64,000 nucleotides of DNA from Hallerella sp963656065. Its GTDB lineage: Bacteria; Fibrobacterota; Fibrobacteria; Fibrobacterales; Fibrobacteraceae. Below the pieces are notes generated by a model. It made no database searches. It was not told the DNA's origin and saw only the letters and a program-made list of their open reading frames with translations. Location: positions 141,847 to 205,846 of the forward strand of contig CAVKGV010000003.1 in NCBI GenBank assembly GCA_963656065.1. Reading direction: 5' to 3'. The position numbers and the translations under genes are program-made. This document shows, piece after piece, positions 61,100 through 64,000 of the stretch. Position 1 is the stretch's first letter; the number at the start of each line of letters is the position of its first letter.

Positions 61100-61520
61100 G
61101 AAAGGATCGATGACCCGCTCGGAAATGATGAGCAAGGTCCATTCCAAGGACACGAAGCCGGAAATTCTCGTGCGAAAGGCGCTGTTTCAAAAAGGTCTGC
61201 GGTATCGCTTGCAGCGACGCGACCTGCCGGGAAGACCGGACATTTACGTGCTCCGATACAAGGTTGTCGTTTTCGTAAACGGCTGTTTCTGGCACCAACA
61301 TGGATGCGCCTTTACAACGCGTCCCAAGTCCCACTCGAATTTTTGGAACGAGAAGTTCGATAGAAACGTGGCGCGGGACGTGAAAACGCTGCGGGAACTT
61401 TCCCTGCAAGGTTTCCGGGTGGCGGTCGTCTGGGAATGTTCTTTAAAGAAAAACCCGGAGCGCACCGTGGAACGGCTCTGGAGCTTTATCGTCGGCGACG
61501 AAGAATTTATCGAAATCTAA
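61092..61520 (+). CDS. vsr: Vsr-type DNA mismatch endonuclease
   Basis: A 142-residue very-short-patch repair nuclease. Seen are MTRSEMMSKVHSKDTKPEILVRKALFQKGLRYRLQ, the catalytic region LPGRPDIYVLRYKVVVFVNGCFWHQHGCAF (active-site Asp and zinc-binding His/Cys) and FWNEKFDRNVARD. It nicks T:G mismatches that arise from 5-methylcytosine deamination. A dcm-type methyltransferase is normally encoded beside it but none is present in this window. AAGGA lies 2-6 nt before the ATG, inside the short leader ORF. Confidence 0.92.
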   Translation: MRKKGSMTRSEMMSKVHSKDTKPEILVRKALFQKGLRYRLQRRDLPGRPDIYVLRYKVVVFVNGCFWHQHGCAFTTRPKSHSNFWNEKFDRNVARDVKTLRELSLQGFRVAVVWECSLKKNPERTVERLWSFIVGDEEFIEI

Positions 61521-61585
61521 CCGAATTTTCCGTCACAGAATTATATTAATGGGAAATCCGTTCCAAGAATTTTGGCGGATAAACG

Positions 61586-63715
61586 ATGAGGATTTGGATG
61601 AAGCCGTTTTTTATCGCAGCTTTCGCCACGGCACTAGCCTTTGCCGAAAATGTCTTTATCACGGTCGATCAGTTTGGCTATCGCCCGTCCGACACGAAAG
61701 TCGCCGTTTTGCGCGATCCGCAGGTCGGCTTCGATTCCGCGCTTTCCTACACGCCGGGAAATTCCATCCAGGTCGTGGAATCCTCTTCGGGAAAAGTCGT
61801 CTTCACCGGAATGCCCGCGCTGCACAACGGCGGCGTCACGGATTCCTCTTCGGGAGATAAAATCTGGTGGTTCGATTTCAGCGCGATTACGCAAGACGGA
61901 ACCTATTACATCCAGGACGCTTCCGACACATCCAAAAAATCCTTTCCGTTTCAAGTCCGGGAAGACGTTTATAACGACGTGCTGAAAGCCGCCGTGCGGA
62001 TGCTCTATTACCAGCGTGTCGGAGTCGCCAAAGAAGCCCGGTATGCGGGAACGGATTGGGCAGACGAAATAAACCATGCGCAAGATGCAAAGGCGCGATC
62101 TTTCATGGATTCGACGAACGCAAGCCTTGAACGCGACGTGAGCGGAGGCTGGTTCGACGCGGGAGATTACAACAAATACACGGACTGGAACGGCAATTAT
62201 GTCGAAGCGTTGCTGATGGCCTATTTCGATAGACCAAAGGCCTTTACGGACGACTATAACATTCCGGAATCCGGAAACGGTATTCCGGACATTCTCGACG
62301 AAGCGCTATGGGGACTTGAACATCTGCTCCGCATCCAAAACGACGACGGTTCCATGATTTCGGTCATCGGCGAGAGCAGCGTTTCTCCGCCTTCCGCGGC
62401 AACGGGAAGAACCTATTACGGCGAACCCAACGCAACCGCGGCCTATTCGGCAGCAAAGGCTTTTGCCTATGGCGCCAAGATGGCGAAAATTTTCAAGGGA
62501 GACGCCTACTACCAGAAGCTATACGACGCGGCGGTCAAGGCTTTCGCCTGGGCAGAGGCTCATCCCGACTCGATGTTCTTCAACAACGATTCCGCCCAAG
62601 GGACAATAGGTCTCGCCGCGGGGCAGCAGGAAGTAACCGAAGAAAACAGCCGTTTGGAAAACCGCCTGAATGCCGCGCTGCGGCTCTACGAACTCACCGG
62701 GGAGGCATCCTACAAAAAATTGTTCGAAGAAAACTATTCCAATTTTCCGCTCATCAACTGGTGGGGAGATTCCTACCGGTATGACCAGCACAATATGTTC
62801 ATCCTGTATCTTTCCCTTCCCGATGCGGACCCGACGATCAAGGCGGATATCGAATCCAAGTTCGTTTCGCTGATGGACAAGCCCGGAGATTTTATGGGAG
62901 CCTTCGCGACAGACGGTTACCGGAGTTTTAGCCGGGATTACAACTGGGGTTCCAACGGGCACAAGTCCGCATACGGAGTCTTGTTCGACAGGCTTTCCAA
63001 GCTGAAAATTTCGGGCATCGATTCGGCAAAATATCACAGGGCTGCCGAAGAATATCTGCATTACATCCACGGGGTCAATCCGTTCGGGTTCGTGTATCTT
63101 TCCAACATGGGCTCTTACGGTGCAAGCAACAGCATCATGTCCATTTATCACAAATGGTTCGAAGACGGTTCCAAATGGGACCGGAATCCCGCACCGGGAT
63201 ACTTGGCGGGAGGTCCCTATTCGGATTACAAGTGGGACGCCTGCTGCGACAAACAGTCATGCGGAAGCACTCGAAACAACCAGCTGTGCTTTGCGGAAGA
63301 GCGTCCGGTCGGCGAGCCTCACGAAAAAATGTATCGCGACATCAACAACGGCTGGCCGATGAACTTCTGGCAGGTGACGGAACCGAGCATCGGTTACCAA
63401 GTCAAGTTCATCCATCTGGTTTCCAGGTTTGTCGAAGAGAAAGGCTTTGACCCGTCCGATCCGGCGGCAATCCAAAAGGCTTCGCAGCTCCAGAAAAGCG
63501 TATCGGTAAAAGTTTCCGGTCCCGAACTGCAAATCGATTCTCCGGAAAAAATCCGGGAGATCCGCCTGTTCGATTTGAAGGACCGCGAACTGCTCCGCCA
63601 TTCCGTAAACGGCAACTCGGTGCGCATCGCGCTGCCGAACCTTCCCTCGGGAATCTATTTCGCCAAGGTCAAGACGGTCCGGGCGGAAGTCGTAAAAAGG
63701 TTCGCATTGAAGTGA
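61586..63715 (+). CDS. GH9 endoglucanase with N-terminal Ig-like domain and T9SS-like tail
   Basis: A 709-residue secreted enzyme (705 if starting at 61598, where GAGG is well spaced). After a signal peptide (MKPFFIAAFATALAFA), residues about 20-110 form the CelD_N Ig-like domain (VDQFGYRPSDTKVAVL). The (alpha/alpha)6 GH9 domain follows, with SGGWFDAGDYNKYTDWNG (nucleophile-region Asp pair) and YIHGVNPFGFVYLSNMGSYG, and WQVTEPSIGYQVKFI with the probable acid Glu. The last 75 residues (SVSVKVSGPELQIDSPEKI, then LPNLPSGIYFAKVKT and VKRFALK) look like a type IX secretion sorting domain. It cleaves beta-1,4-glucans outside the cell. Confidence 0.92.
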   Translation: MRIWMKPFFIAAFATALAFAENVFITVDQFGYRPSDTKVAVLRDPQVGFDSALSYTPGNSIQVVESSSGKVVFTGMPALHNGGVTDSSSGDKIWWFDFSAITQDGTYYIQDASDTSKKSFPFQVREDVYNDVLKAAVRMLYYQRVGVAKEARYAGTDWADEINHAQDAKARSFMDSTNASLERDVSGGWFDAGDYNKYTDWNGNYVEALLMAYFDRPKAFTDDYNIPESGNGIPDILDEALWGLEHLLRIQNDDGSMISVIGESSVSPPSAATGRTYYGEPNATAAYSAAKAFAYGAKMAKIFKGDAYYQKLYDAAVKAFAWAEAHPDSMFFNNDSAQGTIGLAAGQQEVTEENSRLENRLNAALRLYELTGEASYKKLFEENYSNFPLINWWGDSYRYDQHNMFILYLSLPDADPTIKADIESKFVSLMDKPGDFMGAFATDGYRSFSRDYNWGSNGHKSAYGVLFDRLSKLKISGIDSAKYHRAAEEYLHYIHGVNPFGFVYLSNMGSYGASNSIMSIYHKWFEDGSKWDRNPAPGYLAGGPYSDYKWDACCDKQSCGSTRNNQLCFAEERPVGEPHEKMYRDINNGWPMNFWQVTEPSIGYQVKFIHLVSRFVEEKGFDPSDPAAIQKASQLQKSVSVKVSGPELQIDSPEKIREIRLFDLKDRELLRHSVNGNSVRIALPNLPSGIYFAKVKTVRAEVVKRFALK

Positions 63716-63733
63716 GGGAAAACGCATCTTTTT

Positions 63734-63907
63734 GTGCATGAATTTATAGAAAAGGTCTTGCAGCATCAAATTAACGTTTCGCTGTTACCGGCAAGCGATA
63801 AAATTTTTAGAAGCCTTGGTGTAAAAAACATCCGGGCTTTTTATATACCGAAAAGGCTCCGTGTGATCGGTGTCTTTGACCTCTCCAAAAATGATACCGG
63901 ACTATGA
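63734..63907 (+). other. weak 57-codon frame after the cellulase gene
   Basis: A GTG-started frame (VHEFIEKVLQHQINVSLLPA, ending SKNDTGL) has protein-like composition but no ribosome binding site and no recognised family. It may be chance or the remnant of a gene. Apart from it and the hairpin below I see nothing in the space between the cellulase and the last gene. Confidence 0.2.
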
Positions 63908-63909
63908 AA

Positions 63910-63939
63910 AAACGCTCCAAATGAAAATCCCGAGCGTTT
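63910..63939 (-). terminator. terminator of the right-edge minus-strand gene
   Basis: AAACGCTC and GAGCGTTT form a stem; on the minus strand the second arm runs into TTTTTT. It lies 22 bp past the stop of the partial gene at the right edge. Confidence 0.75.
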
Positions 63940-63960
63940 GAAAAAAAAAGAAAGCGGAAG

Positions 63961-64000
63961 TTATACCAGTTTTTGGAGCTCTTCGATGGAAAGTCCGGTC
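63961..64000 (-). CDS. 3' end of a probable second Rpn-type nuclease gene
   Basis: Only the last 12 codons are visible, TGLSIEELQKLV. This matches the C-terminal helix typical of Rpn/PD-(D/E)XK transposase-like proteins (compare ASKLSADEIQKLE at the end of the Rpn gene at 17715). The identification rests on this short tail only. Confidence 0.35.
   Translation of the reverse strand, partial: TGLSIEELQKLV

Overview
The window looks like chromosome of a Fibrobacterota bacterium, probably a gut Fibrobacter. This is inferred from the gene set: a secreted GH9 cellulase with a T9SS-like tail, a secreted CE1 esterase, Ser-rich lipoproteins, several lineage-type beta-barrel proteins, a His6-type HisA, a diaminopimelate dehydrogenase and a biotin-dependent methylmalonyl-CoA decarboxylase. 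About 55 genes are packed tightly on both strands, with many start/stop overlaps. I saw no tRNA, rRNA, CRISPR array or intact insertion sequence.

Layout. 1-4.1 kb: 5' end of adk, an MFS exporter, pheS and a CE1 esterase. 4.1-17.4 kb: a nitrogen-assimilation island. The minus-strand operon encodes a NitT/TauT-type ABC importer (SBP, permease, ATPase), three DUF1989 proteins of the carboxyguanidine deiminase/UAAP family, an arylformamidase-like alpha/beta hydrolase and a 1197-aa urea/guanidine carboxylase. Plus-strand partners are a ROK regulator, allophanate hydrolase and a YczE/YitT-like membrane protein. 17.4-22.9 kb: a small Cys protein, an Rpn-type nuclease with a 12-bp repeat, a GT4 glycosyltransferase, mutY and a CoA transferase. 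23-26.9 kb: mmdA-mmdD-mmdC-mmdB, a Na+-pumping decarboxylase that fits the CoA transferase next door (succinate/propionate metabolism). 27-35.2 kb: barrel protein, U32 peptidase-like tRNA-modification protein, DEAD helicase, map and fusA. 35.4-40.7 kb: an iron(II) operon (barrel protein, two FeoA, an enlarged FeoB, a Cys-rich FeoB partner) beside a DtxR-family regulator, with four operator-like repeats over its promoter. 40.8-49 kb: DUF2914 membrane protein, cardiolipin synthase, rplM-rpsI, a decayed patch, MATE exporter, hisA and an AttH/Svf1-like protein. 49-64 kb: barrel protein, small lipoprotein, ddh-dut, recD2, a tiny ribosomal-type protein, a Yej-like ABC transporter without a binding protein, another barrel protein, a large lipoprotein, orphan vsr, GH9 cellulase and the 3' end of a second Rpn-like gene.

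Three regulatory signals stand out. (1) A palindrome built on TTTATAAAG occurs at both promoters of the guanidine/urea island and is the probable ROK operator. (2) Four 14-bp repeats of the form TTAGYCnnRGCTAA bracket the feo promoter. (3) Many first genes carry a TTCTAnnTTTG-like element 5-20 nt before the start codon and lack a Shine-Dalgarno sequence, which suggests leaderless or near-leaderless transcripts from a Bacteroidetes-like -7 element. Internal operon genes do have Shine-Dalgarno sites.

The best candidate for a less-described system is the 7.7-17.4 kb island. It extends the known guanidine carboxylase / carboxyguanidine deiminase / allophanate hydrolase pathway with a duplicated DUF1989 subunit, a translationally coupled alpha/beta hydrolase and a dedicated ROK regulator in place of a visible guanidine riboswitch.
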